Of a stretch of 64,000 nucleotides of DNA, positions 51,860-60,331 are shown piece by piece (within the stretch, counting starts at the first letter, position 1; the number at the start of each line of letters is the position of its first letter). A program made the position numbers and the translations under genes. The stretch covers positions 62,001 to 126,000 of the forward strand of contig NZ_AUBU01000010.1 in the NCBI RefSeq assembly GCF_000429405.1. The letters run 5' to 3'. Under the pieces are notes generated by a model. It saw only the letters and a list, made by a program, of their open reading frames with translations, was not told the DNA's origin and searched no databases. The stretch comes from Algoriphagus marincola DSM 16067. Lineage in GTDB: Bacteria > Bacteroidota > Bacteroidia > Cytophagales > Cyclobacteriaceae.

Positions 51860-51873
51860 GATACAAAAGTATC
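51860..51873. promoter_or_regulatory. 14-bp inverted repeat GATAC-N4-GTATC with -7 box of the rhodanese gene
   Basis: GATAC (51860-51864), AAAA, GTATC (51869-51873). On the minus strand it contains TACTTTTG (TAnnTTTG). A regulator bound here would block the promoter. Same 5-4-5 geometry as the palindrome at 53893. Confidence 0.4.
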
Positions 51874-51908
51874 TGACCTTATCCCTCAAAACAGTAATAA
51901 AAATCACA

Positions 51909-52166
51909 TTATGACGCTTTAACAAGCTTTTTTCTGAGTGAAATAACGGAAAGCCTAACCAGCAATATCCAAGGCAAACCATGAAACAAGAGGTCTCCCC
52001 AATCGATCAGCTGCATGCCATTGGCACCACCCAATACCCAACGAATCTTTCCGAAGAAGTGAGGCTCGGGGACAAATGGGGCTAATCCCAAGGTCAAAGT
52101 CAAAATGATGACTGTTCGCCAATTATTGAATGGGTTGGTAGTAGTCAGCTCTTTTTGCGCAGCCAT
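51909..52166 (-). CDS. Small membrane protein of unknown function
   Basis: 85 residues starting MAAQKELTTTNPFNNWRTVI, with two hydrophobic segments (ILTLTLGLAPFVP and LLFHGLPWILLVRLSVI). Overlaps the end of the desaturase gene by 22 bp, so it is translated with it. No family recognised. A longer reading from 52187 is possible but overlaps more. Confidence 0.6.
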   Translation of the reverse strand: MAAQKELTTTNPFNNWRTVIILTLTLGLAPFVPEPHFFGKIRWVLGGANGMQLIDWGDLLFHGLPWILLVRLSVISLRKKLVKAS

Positions 52167-53023
52167 GGATAAGATATTTGTGACCAAAAGGTCTTTGGAA
52201 ATTCTTCTACTTTTTCGAAGCCAAGCGGCTCATCTCTTCCTTCATTAGGAATATATGCCGTACCAAAAAGGTAATCCCAAATACTAAGGGAAATACCGTA
52301 ATTGACACCGTGACTACCTTCGGGAAGGTGCTTGGCATGATGCCACAAATGCATGACTGGATTATTGAGAATATACTTCAATGGTCCGTAGGTCAATCTG
52401 ATATTCGCATGGTTCAAGTGACCAATAGCGATGGTAAAAATGTGCAGGATGAAAAAGTCATCCAATCCAAAGCCAATCATTGCCAAAGGAACGTACTGAA
52501 TCGATTTGTAGACGATCGTTTCCATCCAGTGGTAGCGAAGATGCGCTGCAAAGCCCATTTGCTCCACAGAATGATGCACTTTATGAAACTCCCAAAGCCA
52601 AGGCACTCGATGCAATAGTCGATGCGTATTCCATTGAATAAAATCCGCTACCAAAAACATCAATAGGAATTGCCCCCAAATCGGCCAGGAATTCACTTCA
52701 ATAGCTACCAGATTAGTAATTCCAAACAAGCCTAGGAAGTCATTGAAAACCTCAACAAAAACATTGCTGAGCGAATTGTATACGATCAATGAAAAGAGGA
52801 AGAAGTTGAAGAACATATAGAACGCATCCAACCAGAAGTCTTTACGAATAATTGGCTGATTCTTTCTCCAAGGAAATACGATTTCCAATAGCCAGACTAA
52901 AAGAGATAAACCAACTAACCAGTAAAAGTAATTTTGCCAGGAAGGATACAGAATCTCACTTTTCAAATAATTCCAATATCCATAATATCCGTCAAGGAAT
53001 ATTTTGAAATACTTCTCCACCAT
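52145..53023 (-). CDS. Sterol desaturase/fatty acid hydroxylase superfamily membrane protein
   Basis: 292 residues, about five membrane helices, with histidine clusters that bind a di-iron centre: HRLLHR, HKVHHS, HLNHAN and LWHHAKH. Such proteins hydroxylate fatty-acyl chains, carotenoids or sterols. Placed 6 bp after the TauE gene and overlapping the small membrane protein. The link to sulfur is not obvious; it may hydroxylate sulfonolipid or sphingolipid chains (inference). Confidence 0.87.
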   Translation of the reverse strand: MVEKYFKIFLDGYYGYWNYLKSEILYPSWQNYFYWLVGLSLLVWLLEIVFPWRKNQPIIRKDFWLDAFYMFFNFFLFSLIVYNSLSNVFVEVFNDFLGLFGITNLVAIEVNSWPIWGQFLLMFLVADFIQWNTHRLLHRVPWLWEFHKVHHSVEQMGFAAHLRYHWMETIVYKSIQYVPLAMIGFGLDDFFILHIFTIAIGHLNHANIRLTYGPLKYILNNPVMHLWHHAKHLPEGSHGVNYGISLSIWDYLFGTAYIPNEGRDEPLGFEKVEEFPKTFWSQISYPWLRKKS

Positions 53024-53029
53024 GCCTTC

Positions 53030-53836
53030 TTATAGATTCATTAATTCTTTTCCGATGATGTAAATACCCATCACAAGGACAAACCAGCCAAAGCCTTTCT
53101 TCAATGCTTTATCATTGATCTTTTTAGAAAGTGCGCTGCCGATAAATATACCTACTACGGATAATCCGGTAAAGATTAACAGCATTTGCCAGTCGATGGT
53201 TTGCGTGGAGATATCACCCAAAAACCCTATCAAAGATTTAGCAGCAATAATCAACAAAGAAGTACCTACGGCAAGCTTCATGGGTAATCTTGCCAAGAGA
53301 ACCAAAGCAGGGATAATCAAAAATCCTCCCCCAGCTCCGACTATACCGGTAATTACACCAACAACCGACCCTTCCAAAGCGATTAACGGAATATTGAATT
53401 TGACTTCACCGTTTTCATCCTCTCCACCTTTTTTCTTTTCCTTAATCATGGAATAAGAAGCGGCAAGCATAATCAGTGCAAAGAAAACCATGATTCCGAC
53501 GCTTTTGGATACTTCCATATCGCCCATGGTAAACAAAGGATCAGGAAGCCAAGGAACCAAGAATTTTCTAGTCAAGAATACCGCAATAAATGAAGGGATA
53601 GCGAATACTACTGCAGTCTTATAATCCACCAATCCGCTTTTCATATAATTTCCAGCCCCTACAAGAGAGGTCGTACCCACCACGAATAAGGAATATGCCG
53701 TGGCTAAAACCGGATCGATATGCAGAATATAAACCAGAACAGGAACGGTCAATATCGACCCTCCCCCACCAATCAGTCCTAAACTAACACCGATCAAGAT
53801 GGCTGCTGCATATCCTAAAATAATTATAATATCCAT
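53030..53836 (-). CDS. TauE/SafE family anion exporter
   Basis: 268 residues, about eight helices in two halves. Signature-like GLIGGGGSILTVPVLVYI in TM1 and the repeated GVITGIVGAGGGFLIIPALVLL in the second half. Family members export sulfite, sulfoacetate or related sulfur anions. First gene of the TauE-desaturase-small protein operon, and about 1.9 kb from the sulfide:quinone oxidoreductase gene. A GTAAC-N4-GTTAC palindrome is upstream. Confidence 0.87.
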   Translation of the reverse strand: MDIIIILGYAAAILIGVSLGLIGGGGSILTVPVLVYILHIDPVLATAYSLFVVGTTSLVGAGNYMKSGLVDYKTAVVFAIPSFIAVFLTRKFLVPWLPDPLFTMGDMEVSKSVGIMVFFALIMLAASYSMIKEKKKGGEDENGEVKFNIPLIALEGSVVGVITGIVGAGGGFLIIPALVLLARLPMKLAVGTSLLIIAAKSLIGFLGDISTQTIDWQMLLIFTGLSVVGIFIGSALSKKINDKALKKGFGWFVLVMGIYIIGKELMNL

Positions 53837-53892
53837 TGATTTTCATTTTTGAATTATGCCTCAAAAGTAAGCTGCAGCCACAGGGGTAAGCA

Positions 53893-53906
53893 GTAACAAA
53901 AGTTAC
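53893..53906. promoter_or_regulatory. 14-bp inverted repeat GTAAC-N4-GTTAC upstream of tauE and USP
   Basis: GTAAC (53893-53897), AAAA, GTTAC (53902-53906). Lies in the 192-bp space between the divergent TauE and USP genes, 57 bp before tauE. The 5-4-5 arrangement resembles Fnr-type half-site spacing and repeats that at 51860. The minus strand contains TAACTTTT, close to a -7 box. Confidence 0.4.
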
Positions 53907-54028
53907 ATTAAAACATTTAGGCTCTTCAAAAGAATTCGGTTTAAGTTAAAGTTAAATCTCCTTTGGGAATGATTTTTTTCATGTTTTTTGTATGAAAAGG
54001 GCTTTATATTCGTAAAAACCTTAATGCC

Positions 54029-54829
54029 ATGAAGATCATTGTTCCAATTGATTTTTCCACCAATTCTGTCAAAGCCTTAGAATTTGCGCTTGGACTTCAT
54101 CGTGGAAGCAAAACCACTATTGTACTGTGCCATGTGGTAGAGATGATCTATGATTTTGCCTCCCAAACAGCCCTAGCACTCGACAATATGCATGCTGACG
54201 CCAGGAAGCTTTTGGAAGAAATGGTGGATAAATATAGCATAGGACCAATTGAAATTCACTCAGAAATAATTGAAGGAACTCCATCAATCAACGTCACCCG
54301 TCTGGCAGAAGAATTGGATGCAGATTTGATCATCATGGGAACACACGGCATGGGAGGACTCAAAAAAATCCTGGTTGGATCCACAGCTGTAAATGTGATC
54401 CGGGAGACTACGATTCCTGTACTGCTTGTTCCTGAAGAATCTTCCACCGAGCAGATAAAAAGTCTAAGCTTTGCATTGGAAGTAGCAGATCATGAGGAAA
54501 AGTTTATAGAAAAAGTGAATAGCTACGCCAGTATTTGGGGCTTAAAAATCCAGATTATCCATATCGTTAAGTCAAGGTCCTTTGTAAAGGAAATGGCCCT
54601 CAATGGCTTGAAGAATTACTTCGAAAAAGAAGCAGGATACTTACCTACCATACACCAATTGGAATCTGAGAATGTGATATCAGGGATCAAAAGCTTTGTG
54701 GAAGAAAATCCAGAATCTATTTTGGCCATGTGCCACACTCAAAAATCCATTTGGGATCAACTTTTGGGAAAAAGAAAATCTATCGAAATGGCTTACCAGG
54801 TTCGAGTACCGCTCTTGGTGATGGTGTGA
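54029..54829 (+). CDS. Universal stress protein, tandem domain
   Basis: 266 residues with two USP domains. Domain 1 (1-140) has the ATP-binding motif GTHGMGGLKKILVGSTA (G-x2-G-x9-G-[ST]); domain 2 lacks it. UspA-type stress-response and energy-starvation protein. Convergent with the Crp/Fnr gene, 1 bp apart, and divergent from TauE, so it sits inside the sulfur island. Confidence 0.87.
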   Translation: MKIIVPIDFSTNSVKALEFALGLHRGSKTTIVLCHVVEMIYDFASQTALALDNMHADARKLLEEMVDKYSIGPIEIHSEIIEGTPSINVTRLAEELDADLIIMGTHGMGGLKKILVGSTAVNVIRETTIPVLLVPEESSTEQIKSLSFALEVADHEEKFIEKVNSYASIWGLKIQIIHIVKSRSFVKEMALNGLKNYFEKEAGYLPTIHQLESENVISGIKSFVEENPESILAMCHTQKSIWDQLLGKRKSIEMAYQVRVPLLVMV

Positions 54830-54830
54830 T

Positions 54831-55487
54831 TTATTTACTAATCAACTCCTCAAAGTCGTCACGGATGTAAATTACATTCCTACCTAGTTCAATCCATTTT
54901 TTCTTTTCCAGTTGTTTGAGCAGCCTTGAGATTACTTCTCTTGAAGTACCCAACTCATTTGCGATTTCCTGATGAGTTGTATGTAATTCATTAGTCTTAT
55001 GCTGCTTCATTTTTGTAACGATGTAGCGCATTAGACGTTCATCCATTCTTCGGAATGCTACCGCATCCAAAGCAATCAGGAGCTCCTGAAATCTACTTTG
55101 ATAGGTAGAAGAAACAAAGTCTTTCCATTGCTTGAATTCATCCGTCAACTGTTCATGGACATTGATTGGCACTCCAATTAAAAGTGTAGGTTCCTCAACA
55201 ACAGCCTTGATTTCGCTTGGACGGGCAGCTGAGCAACAAGTCAGCGAAAGCGCACAGGTCTCCCCCGCATCCAAATAGTATAGGAAAAGCTCTTTCCCAT
55301 CCTCATCCATCCGCATGATTTTAATAGACCCCTCTAGCACTATGGGAACCATCTTGACAAACTTACCGGGCTCCATTAAAATCTTACCTGGTTCAAGCCG
55401 CATGATTTGACCCTTTTCGATAAGCTTCTCAAGTAATTTTGGGTCAGTAAACCCTGGCAAGCTATTTTTTAATTCTTCTACAGTCAT
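54831..55487 (-). CDS. Crp/Fnr family transcriptional regulator with vicinal cysteines
   Basis: 218 residues. N-terminal cyclic-nucleotide-binding-like beta-roll (about 1-115), helix and C-terminal HTH. In the beta-roll region Cys78, Cys84 and Cys85 form GETCALSLTCC, a suggestive redox or sulfane-sulfur site; no arginine-containing phosphate-binding cassette for cAMP is visible. The recognition helix TSREVISRLLK has Arg183, Glu184 and Arg188, i.e. R-E-x3-R, as in E. coli CRP (R180-E181-R185), predicting a TGTGA half-site. Exactly such a palindrome is in the shared promoter with the sulfide:quinone oxidoreductase gene. Confidence 0.85.
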   Translation of the reverse strand: MTVEELKNSLPGFTDPKLLEKLIEKGQIMRLEPGKILMEPGKFVKMVPIVLEGSIKIMRMDEDGKELFLYYLDAGETCALSLTCCSAARPSEIKAVVEEPTLLIGVPINVHEQLTDEFKQWKDFVSSTYQSRFQELLIALDAVAFRRMDERLMRYIVTKMKQHKTNELHTTHQEIANELGTSREVISRLLKQLEKKKWIELGRNVIYIRDDFEELISK

Positions 55488-55580
55488 GTTTCGATTTGTG
55501 TGATAAAAAATCCGCTAGGTGAAAGTATATTTTTTTACCAGATTTTAAAAACGAAACTACGGTTAAGCCTTACCTGCTTT

Positions 55581-55596
55581 TGTGACTGATATCACA
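55581..55596. promoter_or_regulatory. Perfect CRP-type operator TGTGA-N6-TCACA
   Basis: TGTGACTGATATCACA in the 256-bp divergent space between the Crp/Fnr gene (94 bp from its start) and the sulfide:quinone oxidoreductase gene (148 bp from its start). Both halves match consensus perfectly. Inferred site for autoregulation and control of the oxidoreductase. Confidence 0.7.
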
Positions 55597-55743
55597 TTTT
55601 GGCTGCTATAAATCATCGTTATTCAGGATAGTTAATTATAAAAAAGAAAGAACTTAAGCTGAAATCAGATCTTAACATGATAAATGTCAGGAAATTAGAT
55701 TACTCCTTTTAGTACTTTTAAGAAACCCACAAACAACCCAATC

Positions 55744-57006
55744 ATGGAACATTATCAAATAGTTATTATCGGAGGAGGAACTGCCGGCATAACTGTGGCG
55801 GCTCAACTTATGAGAAAGGACAAATCGCTAAAGATTGCGATCATTGAACCCTCAGAAAAACATTATTATCAACCTGCCTGGACTTTAGTAGGTGCTGGCA
55901 CCTTTGATTTTAAAGACACTGAACGAGAAGAGGCTGACTACATACCAAAAGGCGTCACCTGGATCAAGGATAAAGCAAGCACTATAGATCCAAAATCAAA
56001 TAAAGTAGGAACAGAAAATTCAGGTGATGTTGGCTATGACTATTTAGTGGTAGCTCCAGGCCTCGTCATGAGACCTGATTTATTGCCAGGACTTCCTGAG
56101 GCAATGGAGAAAGGCATCGTTTGCTCCAACTATACCGACCCAGAACATACTTGGGAAACCTTAAAGAATTTCAAAGGAGGAAATGCAGTTTTCACCCAGC
56201 CTACCACGCCTATCAAATGTGGAGGAGCCCCTCAGAAAATAATGTATCTGGCAGAAGACTATTTCAGAAAAGAGGGCATTAGAGACAAAGCCAATGTCAT
56301 TTTTGCAACTCCCGGTACAGTTATTTTTGGGGTGCCGGACTTTGCTCGTACACTGAACAAAATCATTCATGATAGAGACATCATCTTCAAGCCTTTCTAT
56401 GCTCCCGTCCGAATCGACGTAGAAAATCAGGATATTTACTTTCAGTATTCCAAGCCAGGAGAAAGCAACTGTACGGTAATGGAAGGAAATATAATTGGGG
56501 AAGAGCTAACTGGCGCTACTGAAATCAAAATTCACTTTGACATGCTCCACCTTGCACCGCCGCAAGCGGCGCCACAATTCATTCAAGATTCAGAAGTATC
56601 AATTCAGGAGGGTCCAGGCAAAGGTTGGGTAGATGTAGATATACATACCCTTCAGCATAAGCGATTCCCGAATGTTTTTTCTTTGGGAGATGTAGCCCAT
56701 TTGCCTACAGCCAAAACCGGGGCAGCTATTCGGAAGCAAGCCCCAGTCTTGGTGGAGAACCTACTCAAATTGATGAAAACGCACCAAGTTGGTCATGAGT
56801 CTTACGAAGGTTACTCCTCCTGTCCACTAGTGACTGGCTATGGAAAAATGGTTTTGGCGGAATTTAAATACGACAATGTCCGTGACTCGGATCCGCTGAT
56901 TTCAAAATTTGTGGATACCAGTAAAGAACAATACAGCATGTGGCTGCTGAAAAAATATGGGTTGCCATTTATGTACTGGAACCTAATGCTTAGAGGAAAA
57001 GCTTAA
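55744..57006 (+). CDS. sqr: Sulfide:quinone oxidoreductase (type II-like)
   Basis: 420 residues, FAD flavoprotein. N-terminal dinucleotide-binding IIGGGTAGITVA (8-19). Two redox-active Cys: Cys159 in IKCGGAPQK and Cys360 in SSCPLVTGYG, the pattern of the type II (SQOR-like) enzymes that make glutathione/CoA persulfide or polysulfide. It also has KTGAAIRKQAP and a C-terminal helical membrane anchor segment (KKYGLPFMYWNLML). Oxidises sulfide and passes electrons to quinone. Divergent from the Crp/Fnr regulator with a CRP-type site between. Confidence 0.88.
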   Translation: MEHYQIVIIGGGTAGITVAAQLMRKDKSLKIAIIEPSEKHYYQPAWTLVGAGTFDFKDTEREEADYIPKGVTWIKDKASTIDPKSNKVGTENSGDVGYDYLVVAPGLVMRPDLLPGLPEAMEKGIVCSNYTDPEHTWETLKNFKGGNAVFTQPTTPIKCGGAPQKIMYLAEDYFRKEGIRDKANVIFATPGTVIFGVPDFARTLNKIIHDRDIIFKPFYAPVRIDVENQDIYFQYSKPGESNCTVMEGNIIGEELTGATEIKIHFDMLHLAPPQAAPQFIQDSEVSIQEGPGKGWVDVDIHTLQHKRFPNVFSLGDVAHLPTAKTGAAIRKQAPVLVENLLKLMKTHQVGHESYEGYSSCPLVTGYGKMVLAEFKYDNVRDSDPLISKFVDTSKEQYSMWLLKKYGLPFMYWNLMLRGKA

Positions 57007-57011
57007 AATTG

Positions 57012-57042
57012 AAAGCCCGGAGATTTAAATCCGGGCTTTTTT
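57012..57042 (+). terminator. Intrinsic terminator after sqr
   Basis: AAAGCCCGGA (57012-57021) pairs with TCCGGGCTTT (57030-57039); T-run follows. Confidence 0.85.
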
Positions 57043-57094
57043 GATAAACCAAAAAGACCTTCTTCCAGTTTAAGGAATGTAAATCATCATCAAA

Positions 57095-57709
57095 TTGAAA
57101 AAGCTCATCACCACCAGCGCCCTTTTCATCACATTAGCAATGCTTCCTATTGCTTGTTCTGAATTTTGCAATAATCCTTGCGGTTGTGGGCCTGTTTTTG
57201 AAGTTATTGACTTTAGAGTTCAATCTTTCGAGACCCTTTCTCTAACTACCGAAGGTCAACAAGTAAGTCCTTCTACCTCTCTTCCTTACGATTTTATCAC
57301 CAAGTCTTTCAGAATAAAAGAAACACAGAATGTGTCCTATTTTGAAGAAAGCAATAATTCAATCCCTGGAGTAGCTTTCGCATGTAGTCCGCCTTCACCT
57401 CAATCACAAGAAAAAATGATTGGGATCCAGATTATTAATTCCAAAGAGGTGGAATTTGCGGATGGAGAAATCTTCAAGGTAGGTCAGGACATTAGCGACT
57501 TTTTTGAAGTGAATTACTTTTTTGTCGAGCAGACTCGACCTATACCCGAGTTTTTGGAAAATGGATTGACACTTTTTAGAGAAGACCTTTTCAAATTGAT
57601 TTTCACAAAGAATCCAGGAAAAGAAGTTCAGCTAGAATTTAGCATGCGAATCATGCTAGAAGGCGGCTTGGAGTTTAATTTGCAGAATGAAATCCTCAGC
57701 ATTCGATGA
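57095..57709 (+). CDS. Hypothetical lipoprotein with Cys-rich N-terminus
   Basis: 204 residues, TTG start. Lipobox PIAC (Cys21), directly followed by a Cys cluster: CSEFCNNPCGCGP, i.e. Cys21, 25, 29 and 31. Then beta-rich segments (VFEVIDFRVQSFETLSLT, FEVNYFFVEQTRPI). Unknown family. It sits between sqr and feoAB; the extra Cys may bind metal or form a disulfide. Its promoter is not evident. Confidence 0.65.
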   Translation: MKKLITTSALFITLAMLPIACSEFCNNPCGCGPVFEVIDFRVQSFETLSLTTEGQQVSPSTSLPYDFITKSFRIKETQNVSYFEESNNSIPGVAFACSPPSPQSQEKMIGIQIINSKEVEFADGEIFKVGQDISDFFEVNYFFVEQTRPIPEFLENGLTLFREDLFKLIFTKNPGKEVQLEFSMRIMLEGGLEFNLQNEILSIR

Positions 57710-57802
57710 GTTTTGAATTATTCCTGAGAAAATACCCTGATTTTTTCCTTAGATTCATTCCAAATAAGTTACTTTTGCAAGATTGATTCAAAGGCCATAC
57801 GT

Positions 57803-58027
57803 ATGACAGCAGATCAACTAAAGATCTCCCACAGCGCAATTATCGAAGACCTAATCGATTCGCCCCTTAAAGTGAATTTAATGGAATTGGGTTTTTTGCC
57901 TGGGAAAAAAATCACCCTGCAGTTCAAAGCTCCAAGTAACGGTCCCTTGGCTTTCCTATTAGAAAACACCCTCCTAGCACTACGCAAACAAGAAGCGGCC
58001 TTACTTCAAGTCAAAATTATCTCCTAA
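57803..58027 (+). CDS. feoA: Ferrous iron transport protein FeoA (SH3-like)
   Basis: 74 residues, SH3-like fold; stimulates FeoB. ELGFLPGKKITLQFKAP and GPLAFLLENTLLALRKQEA are FeoA hallmarks. Three bases before the feoB ATG. Confidence 0.88.
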   Translation: MTADQLKISHSAIIEDLIDSPLKVNLMELGFLPGKKITLQFKAPSNGPLAFLLENTLLALRKQEAALLQVKIIS

Positions 58028-58030
58028 TTC

Positions 58031-60166
58031 ATGGCCCAAACACAGCCACCCTCTCTGACCAAACCGCTGAAAATAGCACTCATTGGAAATCCCAATGTAG
58101 GTAAAACAACTATTTTCAATCAGTTGACTGGATTGAACCAAAAAATCGGTAACTATCCCGGTGTGACGGTGGACAAAAAAACCGGGGCAATGATCTACCA
58201 GGATCAAGTTTATCACATCATTGATCTACCCGGAACTTACTCGCTTTATCCAAATTCAGAGGATGAAATCATCGCTCACCGGGTATTGAACCAGCTGAGC
58301 GAAATCGAAAAGCCAGATTTCGCACTGATGATTATCGATTCGGTTCAACTTTCAAGAGGATTATTTTTAGCTACCCAACTGATCGATCTTGGCCTCAATT
58401 TGGCCATCGCTCTGAACATGGCTGACATGGCTGAGAAAAGCCAGCTTGAGATAAAAACTTATGAGTTGTTCAAGCAACTCGGAGTGCCAATTCTTCAGAC
58501 AGACGCTCGGCATCTAAAAGGAATGGATCAAATAAAAGAATTGATCCATCAGCAAAACTTCACGAATCCAGGTCCTTTTATAGAAGCAAAGGAATTCTTG
58601 GACAATTCCCAGCTTCAGGATGTCAAGGAGTATTTTGAACTGAGCAACGATTATCAAGCTTACCAGATTCTTCGATTTGGGCTGAAAGACAAGGGACTTT
58701 CAGAGGAAAAAAGAAGCTGGATTCGAAAAAAACTAGAGACACTTACAATCAATCTAGAAGCTGCTCAACTGGAAGAAACCAAAATCCGATATAAGCGGAT
58801 CACCGAGGTTATCGAGAAAGTATTGGTAAAAAAATCCCATCAAGAGGTAGGTTCTGCTCCACTCGATAAGATTTTCCTACACCCTGTTTTAGGTTACTTA
58901 GTTTTTGGAGGAATTCTGCTCTTAATTTTTCAGGCAATATTTGCCTGGGCATCCGTCCCGATGGACTTGATTGATGGCTTTTTTGCAGATTTGGGAGCTT
59001 GGTTAAGCAGTACTTTGCCAGCTGGACCTATTTCAGATTTACTTTCTGAAGGGGTAATTCCCGGTATTGGGGGGGTTGTTATTTTCATTCCTCAGATCGC
59101 TCTTTTATTTGGTTTCTTAGCCATTCTGGAAGATACAGGTTACATGTCCCGCGTCGTATTTTTGATGGATCGCTGGATGCGGCCTTTTGGCTTGCATGGA
59201 AAAAGCATTGTACCCTTGGTCTCAGGTGTAGCTTGTGCTATCCCCGGAGTGATGGCAGCTCGAAATATTGGTAATTGGAAGGAGAAGATAATCACCATTA
59301 TGGTGACCCCTCTGATGAGTTGCTCAGCAAGATTGCCTGTTTATATTATTTTGATAGGCTTGGTGGTTCCAGATGAGGCGATTTTTGGAATCTTCAACTT
59401 ACAAGCTTTAACCCTATTTGCTCTTTATCTCCTTGGGGTAATTGGCGTTTTGGTGACTGCCTTTGGCTTGAAGTCGATTCTAAAAACATCCGAAAAATCT
59501 TTCTTAATGGTAGAGCTTCCTTCCTATCGGACTCCCAGATGGAAAGATGTCCTACTCACCATGTATTACAAGTCTCGCACATTTGTAACGGAGGCAGGAA
59601 AAGTGATCTTGGCCATCTCCATTATCCTATGGATTCTGGGTTCTTATGGTCCTCCATCCCAAATGGACGCAGTAAGAGAAATTCAAGAAGAAAAACTTGC
59701 TGCCGCATCCTCTGAAGAGCAAATAGCAGAAATTGAGGCCGAGACCTCTTCTCTATTACTTGAGAATTCTTTTATCGGGATTTTGGGAAGAGGAATTGAA
59801 CCAGTCATCAAACCACTTGGATACGATTGGAAAATCGGAATTGCATTGATTGCATCCTTCGCTGCAAGAGAAGTGTTTGTTTCGACCATTGCAACTATTT
59901 ACAGCATTGGCGGAGACGTGGAGGATGACCTCACAATTAGAGAGAAGCTCAATACGCAGATCAATTCAAATACCGGAGAAAAGACATTCAATAAGCCAAC
60001 AGCCTTTTCGCTGATGGTCTTTTATGTTTTTGCCATGCAATGCATGAGTACTCTTGCTATTGTATACAGGGAAACTAAAGGTTGGAAATGGCCGTTGATC
60101 CAAACAGTATATATGACAGCACTGGCATATTTTGCTGCTTTATTGACCTATAATATCTTCTCTTAA
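58031..60166 (+). CDS. feoB: Ferrous iron transporter FeoB
   Basis: 711 residues. N-terminal G-domain: G1 GNPNVGKT (19-26), G-region KIGNYPGVTVD, G3 DLPGTYSL, G4 NMAD; GDI helical domain; then the membrane part with Gate motifs (GFLAILEDTGYMSRVVFLMDR, SGVACAIPGVMAAR, TPLMSCSARLPVYIIL and FAAREVFVSTIATIY) containing the Cys-rich Fe(II) path. Complete. Takes up Fe(II), GTP-dependent. Confidence 0.94.
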   Translation: MAQTQPPSLTKPLKIALIGNPNVGKTTIFNQLTGLNQKIGNYPGVTVDKKTGAMIYQDQVYHIIDLPGTYSLYPNSEDEIIAHRVLNQLSEIEKPDFALMIIDSVQLSRGLFLATQLIDLGLNLAIALNMADMAEKSQLEIKTYELFKQLGVPILQTDARHLKGMDQIKELIHQQNFTNPGPFIEAKEFLDNSQLQDVKEYFELSNDYQAYQILRFGLKDKGLSEEKRSWIRKKLETLTINLEAAQLEETKIRYKRITEVIEKVLVKKSHQEVGSAPLDKIFLHPVLGYLVFGGILLLIFQAIFAWASVPMDLIDGFFADLGAWLSSTLPAGPISDLLSEGVIPGIGGVVIFIPQIALLFGFLAILEDTGYMSRVVFLMDRWMRPFGLHGKSIVPLVSGVACAIPGVMAARNIGNWKEKIITIMVTPLMSCSARLPVYIILIGLVVPDEAIFGIFNLQALTLFALYLLGVIGVLVTAFGLKSILKTSEKSFLMVELPSYRTPRWKDVLLTMYYKSRTFVTEAGKVILAISIILWILGSYGPPSQMDAVREIQEEKLAAASSEEQIAEIEAETSSLLLENSFIGILGRGIEPVIKPLGYDWKIGIALIASFAAREVFVSTIATIYSIGGDVEDDLTIREKLNTQINSNTGEKTFNKPTAFSLMVFYVFAMQCMSTLAIVYRETKGWKWPLIQTVYMTALAYFAALLTYNIFS

Positions 60167-60167
60167 G

Positions 60168-60287
60168 ATGTTGCAAGAAATCATCATAGCGATAATTGGA
60201 TTGGGAGCCTTAGCCTACCTTTGGCAAAGGTTTTTTGGAAAACCGACAGAAAAGGCCGGTTGTGACAAGTGCCAAAAAATCGATTGA
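60168..60287 (+). CDS. FeoB-associated Cys-rich mini membrane protein
   Basis: A 39-residue gene, ATG one base after the feoB stop. One TM (IIIAIIGLGALAYLWQRFF) followed by a short cytoplasmic tail with CDKC (CxxC). This is the FeoB-associated Cys-rich family that stands in the FeoC position in Bacteroidota. Confidence 0.83.
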   Translation: MLQEIIIAIIGLGALAYLWQRFFGKPTEKAGCDKCQKID

Positions 60288-60331
60288 AGCCAATCGATGT
60301 GGTTCTCCTGATTTTTTGATATTTTCAGCCC

